64,000 bases of DNA from Clytia hemisphaerica (Eukaryota; Cnidaria; Hydrozoa; Leptothecata; Clytiidae): contig CACVBU010000600.1 in NCBI GenBank assembly GCA_902728285.1, positions 3,237,101 through 3,301,100 of the forward strand, in the 5' to 3' direction. Below the pieces are notes generated by a model that searched no databases, was not told the DNA's origin, and worked only from the letters and a program-made list of their open reading frames with translations. Of the stretch, positions 10,201 through 22,200 are shown in pieces. The position numbers were made by a program, and so were the translations under genes. Positions within the stretch are counted from its first letter, which is position 1. Each line of letters starts with the position of its first letter.

Positions 10201-13200
10201 AAAAAGCAACTATCTCTGGGATGGAGAGAATAAACAATATACCTCTCCATCAAGCCAAAATCTTAGTCCTCGTTCGCGCATTTACGACTAACAAAGCGCG
10301 TGGTTGGGATGACATATATACAGATGATTAGAATCTATCAATATTCTTTAGATTTTTGCATATTTCCAACTGGAAATAATAAACTGGGAAAAAGCAAATG
10401 TTGTTCCTGTATACAAAAACGAAGGGCATAAGAGCGTGGTAAAAAAAATATATGGCAGTGTCTATTCTGCCTATTTTTGGAAAAATCTTTGAAAAATGCA
10501 TCTTTGACTCCGTCTACACCTATTTCGAATAAAAAAAATATCTTTTAACAAATTCCATGTCTCGTTACCGCAAGGGTGACTCCTGTGTGTCACAGCTGTT
10601 ATCCATAACACACGACATCATGAATGGTTTGGATGTTGATCCATCCCTAGATACTTGAGGAGAAAAAAATTAACTTAAGAACAAGTGATACTTTTATGGA
10701 CCTACATGGTTGTGCATTTAACATATTTATAATTGATCTCTACGTGACGTGACCATTTAACAATCATTCAGAACACAAACATTGACGATCTATTAATTAG
10801 TCGTTTGTTTCTTATAAAAAAACATTTAGAAACCAAAATTTCATGCTCTTGAAATATTCTTTCATATTCATTTATAATTGATCTCTACGTGACGTGACCA
10901 TTTAACAATCATTCAGAACACAAACATTGACGATCTATTAATTAGTCGTTTGTTTCTTATAAAAAAACATTTAGAAACCAAAATTTCATGCTCTTGAAAT
11001 ATTCTTTCATATTCAAGACTTTGTGAGCAAAAAAAAAACATCTATCTCATAAAAAAATCGAGTAATTTGACTAAGAACATTGATGTATGCTTATTAATAG
11101 TGATTCTTATAGATAAACATGCGTTTTTTGAGCTGAAAAATTCTTTTTTTACCAACACGGTGGTCAAAATAGGCTTTTTTATTACCACTTACTTAATGAC
11201 TTAGATCCATTATCCTGTTCTTTATCATTCTTATAGCCTTAGAATAATTTGTTTTGCCCTAAATATTTTTCAAACTATTTTCCAAAAAAAATCAAAAATT
11301 TTTTTGAAAAAAAAGTCATCACGTGACCGAAAAATACGTCATCAAAATTTAAACGAAAATTTGAAGTTGGTATTATGCTTAAAGCAACATTTCCAAACGA
11401 TAGATCTTGACGAGTAGTGCTTAAAAATGGGGTCACTTTTAATTTCAGCTTTTGATTAACTCAAGAAATTTAGAATTAAAGGCATGACCATATATGGTAA
11501 AAAAACGAATTGCAGAGTTTAAACTGTATGTTCCCGATATACTTAAACGCTGAAAACTGACATGAAGGAAGTTATGGTTAAAAGGAAACTTTCTATCTTA
11601 AGACTTAGGGAATTAAGGCCTTTAATTTTCTGCTAGGTCTGATTTTTTACCAAAGATGGGGGTAAAAATGAGGGTTTTCCGTTTTTGAAAATCGGGAAAT
11701 CGGGAAATCTAAAAATTTTCAAGACAAAAATTTTTCTTTTATTATTTTGAATTTACTTACCAAGTTTGAAGGCATTTTGATGATTCTACAAGGCTCTGTA
11801 AACCTAAACATAATTCGCTGTGTGACGTCACAGGCTTAGTCTATGTGGGCAAAATACGGCTACTTTTTACCACCGTGAAAATCTGCTCGAGCCATCTTTT
11901 ACCTACTTTCATTCAAAAAATCAGAAAAAATTAAAGATCCAACATTTCACATAGTCCAAAAAACTCTTTTTTGGCCGTTTTTTAGCTGAAATTTACCCCA
12001 TTTTTTTTTCTTCAAAAAATGAGCTCCGTCACATTCGAGGGTTTATAGTTATGCATCTTTGTGCAAAAAATCATAAACAATGATAGAGCCAATCTCGAGA
12101 AAAGCTAATACCTAAGTAATTGATAATGTGCTTATAAAAAAATATCGAATTTGGCCAGTTTTTCTATAAAAACACGCCAAGCAACCAAAATTTAATGTCT
12201 AAACACACATATTCTTCAAGAGTAAGCCCTTATGAACAAAAATAAACATATATCTCATTAACAAATTGAGTAATTTGACTGAGAACATTAATGTATGTTT
12301 ATTAATAGTGATTCTTATAGATAAACATGCGTTTTTTGAGCCAACATATTTTTTTTGCGAAAATCTGCTTGATCCATCTTTTACCTACGATGGTAGCCTA
12401 CTTTCATGCAAAAAATCAGAAAAAATTAATGATCGAATTTTTCACAAAGTCCAAAAAACCAATTTTTTAGCCGTTTTTTGGCCCAAATTTGCCCAAAAAT
12501 TTTTTTTTTAGAAAATCGGCTCCGTCACATTCGAGGGTTTATAGTTACACATCTTTGTGAAAAAAATCAGAAAAAACTAATGACCCAATCTCGAGAAAAG
12601 TTGGTAACGAACGAACGAACGAACGAACGAACGAACGAACGGACGGACGGACGGACGAACGAACAGAGGTTAATTTATAGGACCTCCACCGGGGTAGGTC
12701 CAAAAAAATGACATCTTTAATAGCACTTTTTACTTCGGTAGAAAAGTCTCTGCAGGTCTAAAGAATTCCCACCAATTATTTAATTATTCAAAATTCGAAA
12801 CACTGCAATAACTGCAACATCTTTTTTTGAAATTTAAATGATTATATCTCGATTTTTTTCTTCGCCTCTTTTTTCCAAGGCTGGGCATGTTCTTAAGATG
12901 TTCTTACTTTGTTGCCCAATTTCAACCTAACTGTTCTTATAAACTGGGTTCTTAAAAAAAAACGTGTATGGTGTTTCTGGCTTCCTTCTTTTATTAATCC
13001 AGAATTTTGTTCACGGGAGATGACAGCGGGTTGTTCTTGATGATCAAGCTTCTGATTTGACGAAAGTTTTGGCCGGTGTACCTCAGGGATCTATTCTCGG
13101 CCCCCTCTTTTGTTTGATTTACATCAACAACCTCCCTGAAGGAATCATTTCCATGATCAAAATTTTTGCTTCACACTTGAAAAAGAGTTGCCTCACAAAG

Positions 13201-16200
13201 TTTTAGCAGAAAAAGTGTAAAAAGTTGGAGGGGCTCCTTTCAAAACTTCCAATACAAATTCCAAAAAATAATGACGTCATCAGGTGAAAATCACGTCATA
13301 ATTGACGTCAAATTTACACACTTTCAAAATTTCAAGTTAATCGGATAAACATTTCAATACCTTAAGGGGAACTCAACAAAGTTTGGATTCTTTTGTTTCT
13401 ATCCTGAAATGGTTTGTTTCAACGATAAATTTCAAAATTTCAAGGTTGCAACTCTCCTTTCACTCTAAAAATTTGTTTAATGAGCTTTTAAAAAGAGGCT
13501 CCCCTCTACTAAAATGAAATTGTTTATCAAATAAAAAAGACGCACTTTCAGCTGTTTTATGACGTAGCCGCATTCAGAAAGAGGAAGATGCTTATCTTCT
13601 CAGGCTAAAAATCAGTGAAGGCCCTTCAGTAGATGGTTTGTGACTAAATTTTTGTGCTTCTTGTTGGATTTTTTATTGTTATTCAGCTAAATCACCCACA
13701 ATTTACCAGGAATACTTTTCTATGTATTTATTTCTTATTTAAAACAGAACTCTGAAAACATACTGTAGTCATAACTGAATTTGTTCTGTTTTCTGAATAC
13801 TTTGACGTCATAATCCAAAGAGAAGTCGATCTTTTTTTTAAAGAAAGGGGGTGAATTTTTGAACATATTTTTAACTGAAGTTAAGAGAGATTTTTCATGA
13901 TTTTTATTTGAGAGATCGGACTTATATACTTTCTGTCTCATTTTTATACTTAATATTACCAAAAATCAGTAAAAAAGTTCCCCTTTAAGGGCAAAATGAC
14001 GGGCTTTAAAAGACCAAATAATAAATACTTTGATTTCAAAACAATCATGGACCTATCCAAACTTACGGGGCAATATTTTATATCCACTTCTCGCGCGTAA
14101 GACCTTTTTTTATGTTTTGAGACGTCATTTGGGCCCTAAATGACGTCATCGAAAGGTCGATAAATTGTTTACTTTACTGAAATCAATTTGTCATTTACGC
14201 GAAAGATTATCTCGATGATTTCCGATCCAATGAGGGGTCAACCATTGCTTAATTCTTTCTCAAACTTGAGATATTGAATTTTTCAGGTTTTAATGACGTC
14301 ATCGGACCCAAAATGCCTCAATTTGAATACATTTATTTTCAAAAATCTCTATATACCCCTACTATCTTATTCCCCATAGAATTTCCGATCCAATGAAGGG
14401 TCAACCATCTCCTAACTTCTTTCCAATCTCGAGATATCGCATTTTTCCTGTTTTGATGACGTCATCAAGTGAAAGCGCCTAAAAATTCAGCCAAATTTCA
14501 AAGTCACCACACTCAAGCTTCATAACCCCTCCAAACTTATTCCCCATACAATTATCGATCCAATGAGGGGTCAACGACCGCTCAACTCCTTCTCAAACTC
14601 AAGATATCGCATTTTGAAGTTTTTCCAAAATCTGTGACGTCATTTGGTCCCTTAACCCCTAATTTTGATGACTTCTCCCCAAAAACGCTATAACAGATTA
14701 CCTATATCCGTATACTCTTACGGCTATGTGAAGTCCGTGACAGACGGAGATGTATCTTAATGCTAGGCTAGCGTTACAGAAATTTTTCATAATGCAATTA
14801 GTATAGTAAGACTGAGAACTTAATTGCAACAAGAAGCCCAGAGGGCGTGAAGGCCCAGCATCATGAAGGAACACTAAAAGTACTTGTGAAATTTGTAAAC
14901 AATACAGCGGGACGTGAAATCAAAACAAATGTCACATGTCAAAACAAATATGGCTACTATTATTTCAAGTTTGTCTTTTGTGTTAAAAATTATCAGGCCC
15001 TGGATTTGTTTCAATATCACCTGATGTTATGAGTAAAATACTTAGGTAAAAAGCTATGGATAGAAACGGCATCAGCTTCAATATTCGAGAAAACCCCTGG
15101 CTGGAACAAGAGGAGCTTATAATTAGATATCGATATATCGAACGAAGGTCTAGTTGCCGAGTTTTGTTAAAATTGCCGGCCGTGACACGGTATGCAGCGA
15201 TAGATATCATGGTAATCAGACGAAAAAATTCTTGGGTTATAACACAAAATAAATCAACAAAATAAGTTTTTATTAAATTCAATTTTTATTCAAAATATTA
15301 ATGTTTTGAATGCTTTGTATGTTGAGTGAGCTGAGTAAGTTAAGTTAGCTGGATAAATCAAGTGGGTCAAATAAACCAAGTGAGTTGCATAAACCAAGTA
15401 AGTGGAATAAACAGAGTCTTCTGAGTAATAAACCGAGTGTCCTTAGTAAACCGAGTATTCTGAGTAAACTGAATAAACCGAGTATGCTAGTATGCTAGTA
15501 TTTTGATGGAACCCTCCTTAGACGAAGAAGGGTATTGTCTTGAAATCTAAAAAAGAAAAAAATCATTTTAAAAGTCGTTTCCCAAGAAGTGGACAATCAG
15601 AAGGAATTAAGATTTCTGTGCTAATAAACCAACTCAAAGTTCAATTTGCAATTTTTGAGGGAATTCGGGAAAAACCGCATAATTAATTCCCTATAAAGGT
15701 AATTGAAATTTGCTGTACTGTAGGTTAAGTAGGAAAAATTTAAAAAAAAACAACCTCGACGAGATTCCAAGTGAGATCAAATGAAAGCAACTTTGACGTC
15801 TTTGAAGAATATACGACTTTTAAGCTAAAAAGAAGAAAAAGCAAAAATTTCAAATTGAGACATAAAGAAATTAAACAGAAAATTTAGATGAAAAAGTTTT
15901 TTATGCTTTCCAAAGTACCGTCGAATAGTGATACATTGCACTTCCCTGACATACTTTGCACTTGCACTTTGCACTTACACTTTGCACCTAATTTCCTTTG
16001 TTTTATTCATAAAATTCTCGTCATCAGATTGAATCATGATTAAAAACTAACTAGCGCTAAATCTGCAAATGTTCTTTGAAAAATATCACCTAAAAATCCG
16101 ACAGATTTCCCGACTTTCCGACTAAAAACAATTGGATTTTTCAGATCAAAAGTGGGTCGGTCGGACGACGCGAACACAAACTACTTGTGATTTTGGCCTA

Positions 16201-19200
16201 ATACGAGTTCAACCAAAATTCAATGTGACTGAATGCCCTGAATTACCATCGAACCAATCAAATTTTACCCAGAATTTAGCCGTTCAATACACCTTTATTG
16301 GAAAGTCCGCCACAGAATTTAGCCGTTCAATATACACCTTATCGGAAAGGTCGCCAAAAACAATCGCACTAACATTGAACTCTCTAAAGAAGAACTAGAT
16401 ATACCTTATCCAGTAATTTTTAGAGCTCCGTAATAATACATATGTTTTTCACTTTTGCAAGTTTTTTAGCTGGAAATCTGCATTTTGGGCCTTTTTACCT
16501 TTTTACTGCCGCAAAAGATTTGCACGGTAACATTGGGCCATTCCAGAATTTTTGTCTGTTTGGAAAAAATCCATGGAATTTCTGAAGAGTTATGGGATAT
16601 CGATATTATTTCCAAGGCAAAAAAAACAATTAAAAACTTAGGGGCATCACAAATATCTCATTTTGCGTAACCCGACGACTCTTGAAAATTCTGAAAATTG
16701 AGTCGAGAGTCGATAAACTTGTCGAATTTTTTCTGTCCACTGATGTGTGTCAAGTTTTCTCGTAGCATTCCGCGGGTTAACTTCACCAAAAACCGAATGT
16801 TTATATTGTTTCTGCAATTTAAGAAAGCCGCGACGTCTAGTAAAGACTATCCGCTGCTTTTGCAGACCGACCGACTCGCTTTTCAGGCCTGAAATGACGC
16901 GAAATGAAGATATTTGTGATTGCCGCCTTATGTCGTCCGGAGCGCGGAGGGGGTTAATGGAAATTTTCTGGAATGACCCATTGTGGTGTGCGAGGAGGTG
17001 AACTTTCCGATAAAGGTGTATTGGATTTTCGAGGATTGTCAGTTCAAATTGACTTGACATCGTTGCTTCAAATTAGTTAGCTAGGTTGGTTTGGGGTGAT
17101 ATAATTTTTCAATTACCCGCTATCAGGACAAGGAATACAGGTATATACAGGGGAATAAAACATTACAAAGTTTACCTTTTTTTGTATTAAAACTCAATCA
17201 AAACAACAAATGATAGAGAATGAAATACGTATAATCTGGTGCTGATGTTTGTTTGTTTGGTGTTGATCTTTATTTCAAAAAAGTTTTGTATAAACACACA
17301 ACTTTGACAGGAGCAGGACCAGCAGGAGCAAAGCATGTGAATGGATGGGTCAAAATGGTTGACCTTGCTGATACACCGAAATGAAGTCATTCTATTGGTT
17401 AATTTTGAAACTGACGTCATTTCTAACCAATGGAACGTGGTCTAAGAAGGACGAATCTAGAAAAACATCGACTACGATGCGCCGTTTACCCAAAAATAAG
17501 GTGGCACTAAATCGGCAAACAAAAGTCACGAGGCGCGCTTTATTAAATTATAGCGCGGAAACACACACGGAAAGTTGCTAATGAAAGGCCCAGTACGCTA
17601 TGAGCGCTGGGCCAAAAATGACGTTATGAACGTTAAGACGTTAATGATATGTTGCATCACCTTCTTTTACAAAAAGTGCTAAGTTTTAATGGGTAATTAA
17701 CCTTTTTGTTTCGAACTTTTTTCAAACTGCCGCAAAGAATTGAACTATTTTATTGCGGAAAATTTCTAAAAAGTGTCAAAAGTGTATAACTTTTTTTAAG
17801 CAAAATCCAGATGAAAAATTGATGAAAAACCACTGGGGCAATATTTTATATCCACTCTCGCGCGTAAGACCTTTTTATGTTTTGAGACGTCATTTGGGCC
17901 TAAATGACGTCATCGAAAGGTCGATAAATTGTTTACTTTACTGAAATCAATTTGTCATTTACGCGAAAGATTATCTCGATGATTTCCGATCCAATGAGGG
18001 GTCAACCATTGCTTAATTCTTTCTCAAACTTGAGATATTGAATTTTTCAGGTTTTAATGACGTCATCGGACCCAAAATGCCTCAATTTGAATACATTTAT
18101 TTTCAAATCTCTATATACCCCTACTATCTTATTCCCCATAGAATTTCCGATCCAATGAAGGGTCAACCATCTCCTAACTTCTTTCCAATCTCGAGATATC
18201 GCATTTTTCCTGTTTTGATGACGTCATCAAGTGAAAGCGCCTAAAAATTCAGCCAAATTTCAAAGTCACCACACTCAAGCTTCATAACCCCTCCAAACTT
18301 ATTCCCCATACAATTATCGATCCAATGAGGGGTCAACGACCGCTCAACTCCTTCTCAAACTCAAGATATCGCATTTTGAAGTTTTTCCAAAATCTGTGAC
18401 GTCATTTGGTCCCTTAACCCCTAATTTTGATGACTTCTCCCCAAAAACGCTATAACAGATTACCTATATCCGTATACTCTTACGGCTATGTGAAGTCCGT
18501 GACAGACGGAGATGTATCTTAATGCTAGGCTAGCGTTACAGAAATTTTTCATAATGCAATTAGTATAGTAAGACTGAGAACTTAATTGCAACAAGAAGCC
18601 CAGAGGGCGTGAAGGCCCAGCATCATGAAGGAACACTAAAGTACTTGTGAAATTTGTAAACAATACAGCGGGACGTGAAATCAAAACAAATGTCACATGT
18701 CAAAACAAATATGGCTACTATTATTTCAAGTTTGTCTTTTGTGTTAAAAATTATCAGGCCCTGGATTTGTTTCAATATCACCTGATGTTATGAGTAAAAT
18801 ACTTAGGTAAAAAGCTATGGATAGAAACGGCATCAGCTTCAATATTCGAGAAAACCCCTGGCTGGAACAAGAGGAGCTTATAATTAGATATCGATATATC
18901 GAACGAAGGTCTAGTTGCCGAGTTTTGTTAAAATTGCCGGCCGTGACACGGTATGCAGCGATAGATATCATGGTAATCAGACGAAAAAATTCTTGGGTTA
19001 TAACACAAAATAAATCAACAAAATAAGTTTTTATTAAATTCAATTTTTATTCAAAATATTAATGTTTTGAATGCTTTGTATGTTGAGTGAGCTGAGTAAG
19101 TTAAGTTAGCTGGATAAATCAAGTGGGTCAAATAAACCAAGTGAGTTGCATAAACCAAGTAAGTGGAATAAACAGAGTCTTCTGAGTAATAAACCGAGTG

Positions 19201-22200
19201 TCCTTAGTAAACCGAGTATTCTGAGTAAACTGAATAAACCGAGTATGCTAGTATGCTAGTATTTTGATGGAACCCTCCTTAGACGAAGAAGGGTATTGTC
19301 TTGAAATCTAAAAAAGAAAAAAATCATTTTAAAAGTCGTTTCCCAAGAAGTGGACAATCAGAAGGAATTAAGATTTCTGTGCTAATAAACCAACTCAAAG
19401 TTCAATTTGCAATTTTTGAGGGAATTCGGGAAAAACCGCATAATTAATTCCCTATAAAGGTAATTGAAATTTGCTGTACTGTAGGTTAAGTAGGAAAAAT
19501 TTAAAAAAAAACAACCTCGACGAGATTCCAAGTGAGATCAAATGAAAGCAACTTTGACGTCTTTGAAGAATATACGACTTTTAAGCTAAAAAGAAGAAAA
19601 AGCAAAAATTTCAAATTGAGACATAAAGAAATTAAACAGAAAATTTAGATGAAAAAGTTTTTTATGCTTTCCAAAGTACCGTCGAATAGTGATACATTGC
19701 ACTTCCCTGACATACTTTGCACTTGCACTTTGCACTTACACTTTGCACCTAATTTCCTTTGTTTTATTCATAAAATTCTCGTCATCAGATTGAATCATGA
19801 TTAAAAACTAACTAGCGCTAAATCTGCAAATGTTCTTTGAAAAATATCACCTAAAAATCCGACAGATTTCCCGACTTTCCGACTAAAAACAATTGGATTT
19901 TTCAGATCAAAAGTGGGTCGGTCGGACGACGCGAACACAAATACTTGTGATTTGGCCTATACGAGTTCAACCAAAATTCAATGTGACTGAATGCCCTGAA
20001 TTACCATCGAACCAATCAAATTTTACCCAGAATTTAGCCGTTCAATACACCTTTATTGGAAAGTCCGCCACAGAATTTAGCCGTTCAATATACACCTTAT
20101 CGGAAAGGTCGCCAAAAACAATCGCACTAACATTGAACTCTCTAAAGAAGAACTAGATATACCTTATCCAGTAATTTTTAGAGCTCCGTAATAATACATA
20201 TGTTTTTCACTTTTGCAAGTTTTTTAGCTGGAAATCTGCATTTTGGGCCTTTTTACCTTTTTACTGCCGCAAAAGATTTGCACGGTAACATTGGGCCATT
20301 CCAGAATTTTTGTCTGTTTGGAAAAAATCCATGGAATTTCTGAAGAGTTATGGGATATCGATATTATTTCCAAGGCAAAAAAAACAATTAAAAACTTAGG
20401 CGGCAATCACAAATATCTTCATTTTGCGTCACCCGACCGACTCTTGAAAATTCTGAAAATTTGAGTCGGAGAGTCGGATAAACTTGTCGAATTTTTTCTG
20501 TCCACTGATGTGTGTCAAGTTTTCTCGTAGCATTCCGCGGGTTAACTTCACCAAAAACCGAATGTTTATATTGTTTCTGCAATTTAAGAAAGCCGCGACG
20601 TCTAGTAAAGACTATCCGCTGCTTTTGCAGACCGACCGACTCGCTTTTCAGGCCTGAAATGACGCGAAATGAAGATATTTGTGATTGCCGCCTTATGTCG
20701 TCCGGAGCGCGGAGGGGGTTAATGGAAATTTTCTGGAATGACCCATTGTGGTGTGCGAGGAGGTGAACTTTCCGATAAAGGTGTATTGGATTTTCGAGGA
20801 TTGTCAGTTCAAATTGACTTGACATCGTTGCTTCAAATTAGTAGCTAGGTTGGTTTGGGGTGATATAATTTTCAAATTACCCGCTATCAGGACAAGGAAT
20901 ACAGGTATATACAGGGGAATAAAACATTACAAAGTTTACCTTTTTTTGTATTAAAACTCAATCAAAACAACAAATGATAGAGAATGAAATACGTATAATC
21001 TGGTGCTGATGTTTGTTTGTTTGGTGTTGATCTTTATTTCAAAAAAGTTTTGTATAAACACACAACTTTGACAGGGAAGCAGGACCAGCAAGCAAAGCAT
21101 GTGAATGGATGGGTCAAATGGTTACCTGCTGATACACCGAATGAAGTCATTTATTGGTCATTTGAAATGGTCATTTCTAACCAAGGAACGTGGTCTAGAA
21201 GGCAATCTAGAAAAACATCGACTACGATGCCGTTTACCCAAAAATAAGGTGGCACTAAATCGGCAAACAAAAGTCACGAGGCGCGCTTTATTAAATTATA
21301 GCGCGGAAACACACACGGAAAGTTGCTAATGAAAGGCCCAGTACGCTATGAGCGCTGGGCCAAAAATGACGTTATGAACGTTAAGACGTTAATGATATGT
21401 TGCATCACCTTCTTTTACAAAAAGTGCTAAGTTTTAATGGGTAATTAACCTTTTTGTTTCGAACTTTTTTCAAACTGTCCGCAAAGAATTGAACTATTTT
21501 AAATTTTGCGGAAAATTTTTCTAAAAAGATGTGTCAAAAGTTATAACTGTTTTTTTAAGCAAAATCCAGATGAAAAATTGATGAAAAACCACTATTTTGA
21601 AGATTTCGAGACAAAGAAGCATTTACAAAAATTTTCCGCAAAAGTTTTTTATTGGTCGGTAAAAGATACCCCATTTACTGCAAAAATGTTTCAAAATGTT
21701 TTTTCTCCGCCGAAACTAAGCTCTTCAAAGTTGAAATACTCTTCCTCGCAAAAGTCTTCATTTTCTTCTTCATCAAATTTTTTTCAATGCAATTTTTGAA
21801 TTTTCAGATTCAGGAATAGTTTGTCTAACAGAAAATGTATAGCATGCCATAGTTTTTTTGGTTACATCAGTCAGAAAACACATTTTAAACACGGCAATTA
21901 TGAAAAATTCACTATGGTCAGAGCCTTTAAGGGAACTTATTTTGGCGGGAACTAATTTTAGCGAATTTGATGAATTTAGACAAAATTCGGCAAAATTATT
22001 TCCTGCCAAAATAAGTTTCCTTAAGTTAGTTTGCTAAAGTTCTCCGCCTCCCCTTTCGCCAAGACGCACGAAGGGTTATACATTGGGGCACGAGCTATGA
22101 TAAAATAATGTAAAATTGAAAGAACAACTCACCTGTTACAATGGCTTCTCTAATGTAAACAACCAGTTCGCCATCGAATTTTCTGACGGTTATACGCATA

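Larger units (their letters stand above)
10687..12706. mobile_element. 2-kb non-autonomous element inserted in the LINE
   Basis: The left end is TTTATGGACCTACATGG and the right end CACCGGGGTAGGTCC plus AAAAA; GGACCTAC and GTAGGTCC are inverted. The interior contains a 145-bp tandem duplication and ~170-bp repeats with AATCTCGAGAAAAG as in 3895-5136. The right end has (GAAC)n(GGAC)n at about 12607-12664. It has no plausible transposase frame. It separates two RT blocks of one LINE, so it inserted after the LINE. Confidence 0.6.
14067..17834. repeat. 3.77-kb tandem duplication, copy 1
   Basis: It starts at GGGGCAATATTTTATATCC and ends at GATGAAAAACCACT; the next base begins copy 2 with the same start sequence. 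The copies are nearly identical, differing mainly by one- to few-base gaps. Each unit holds, in order: TGACGTCA-rich ~168-bp repeats, the 2A micro-ORF on the minus strand, an AATAAACCGAGT-type minisatellite, and a MITE with GGCGGCAATCAC termini. Confidence 0.9.
17835..21593. repeat. 3.77-kb tandem duplication, copy 2
   Basis: A head-to-tail repeat of 14067-17834, offset about 3.76 kb, ending at GATGAAAAACCACT after which the sequence is unique (ATTTTGAAGATTTCG). The MITE termini are intact here but carry gaps in copy 1. No other gene is present. Confidence 0.9.
10141..22132 (-). other. 12-kb intron of the HEPN-helicase gene
   Basis: Between donor GTGAGT after 22133 and acceptor TTTCAG before 10138. 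It holds a plus-strand LINE remnant, a 2-kb element inserted in it, the tandem duplication 14067-21593 and a CTTAAGGG-type MITE. It is much larger than the gene's other introns (125 bp to about 1.7 kb). Confidence 0.65.

Noticed and set aside
14983..15282. 99-codon 2A frame starting at 15282
   Set aside because: Its first codon is TTG; the first ATG is at 15072, so only the 29-codon part is annotated.
16647..17060. 137- and 145-codon frames on the minus strand (also 20388-20825)
   Set aside because: They run across the terminus of a MITE and start outside any exon context; they exist in both duplicate copies only because the DNA is duplicated.
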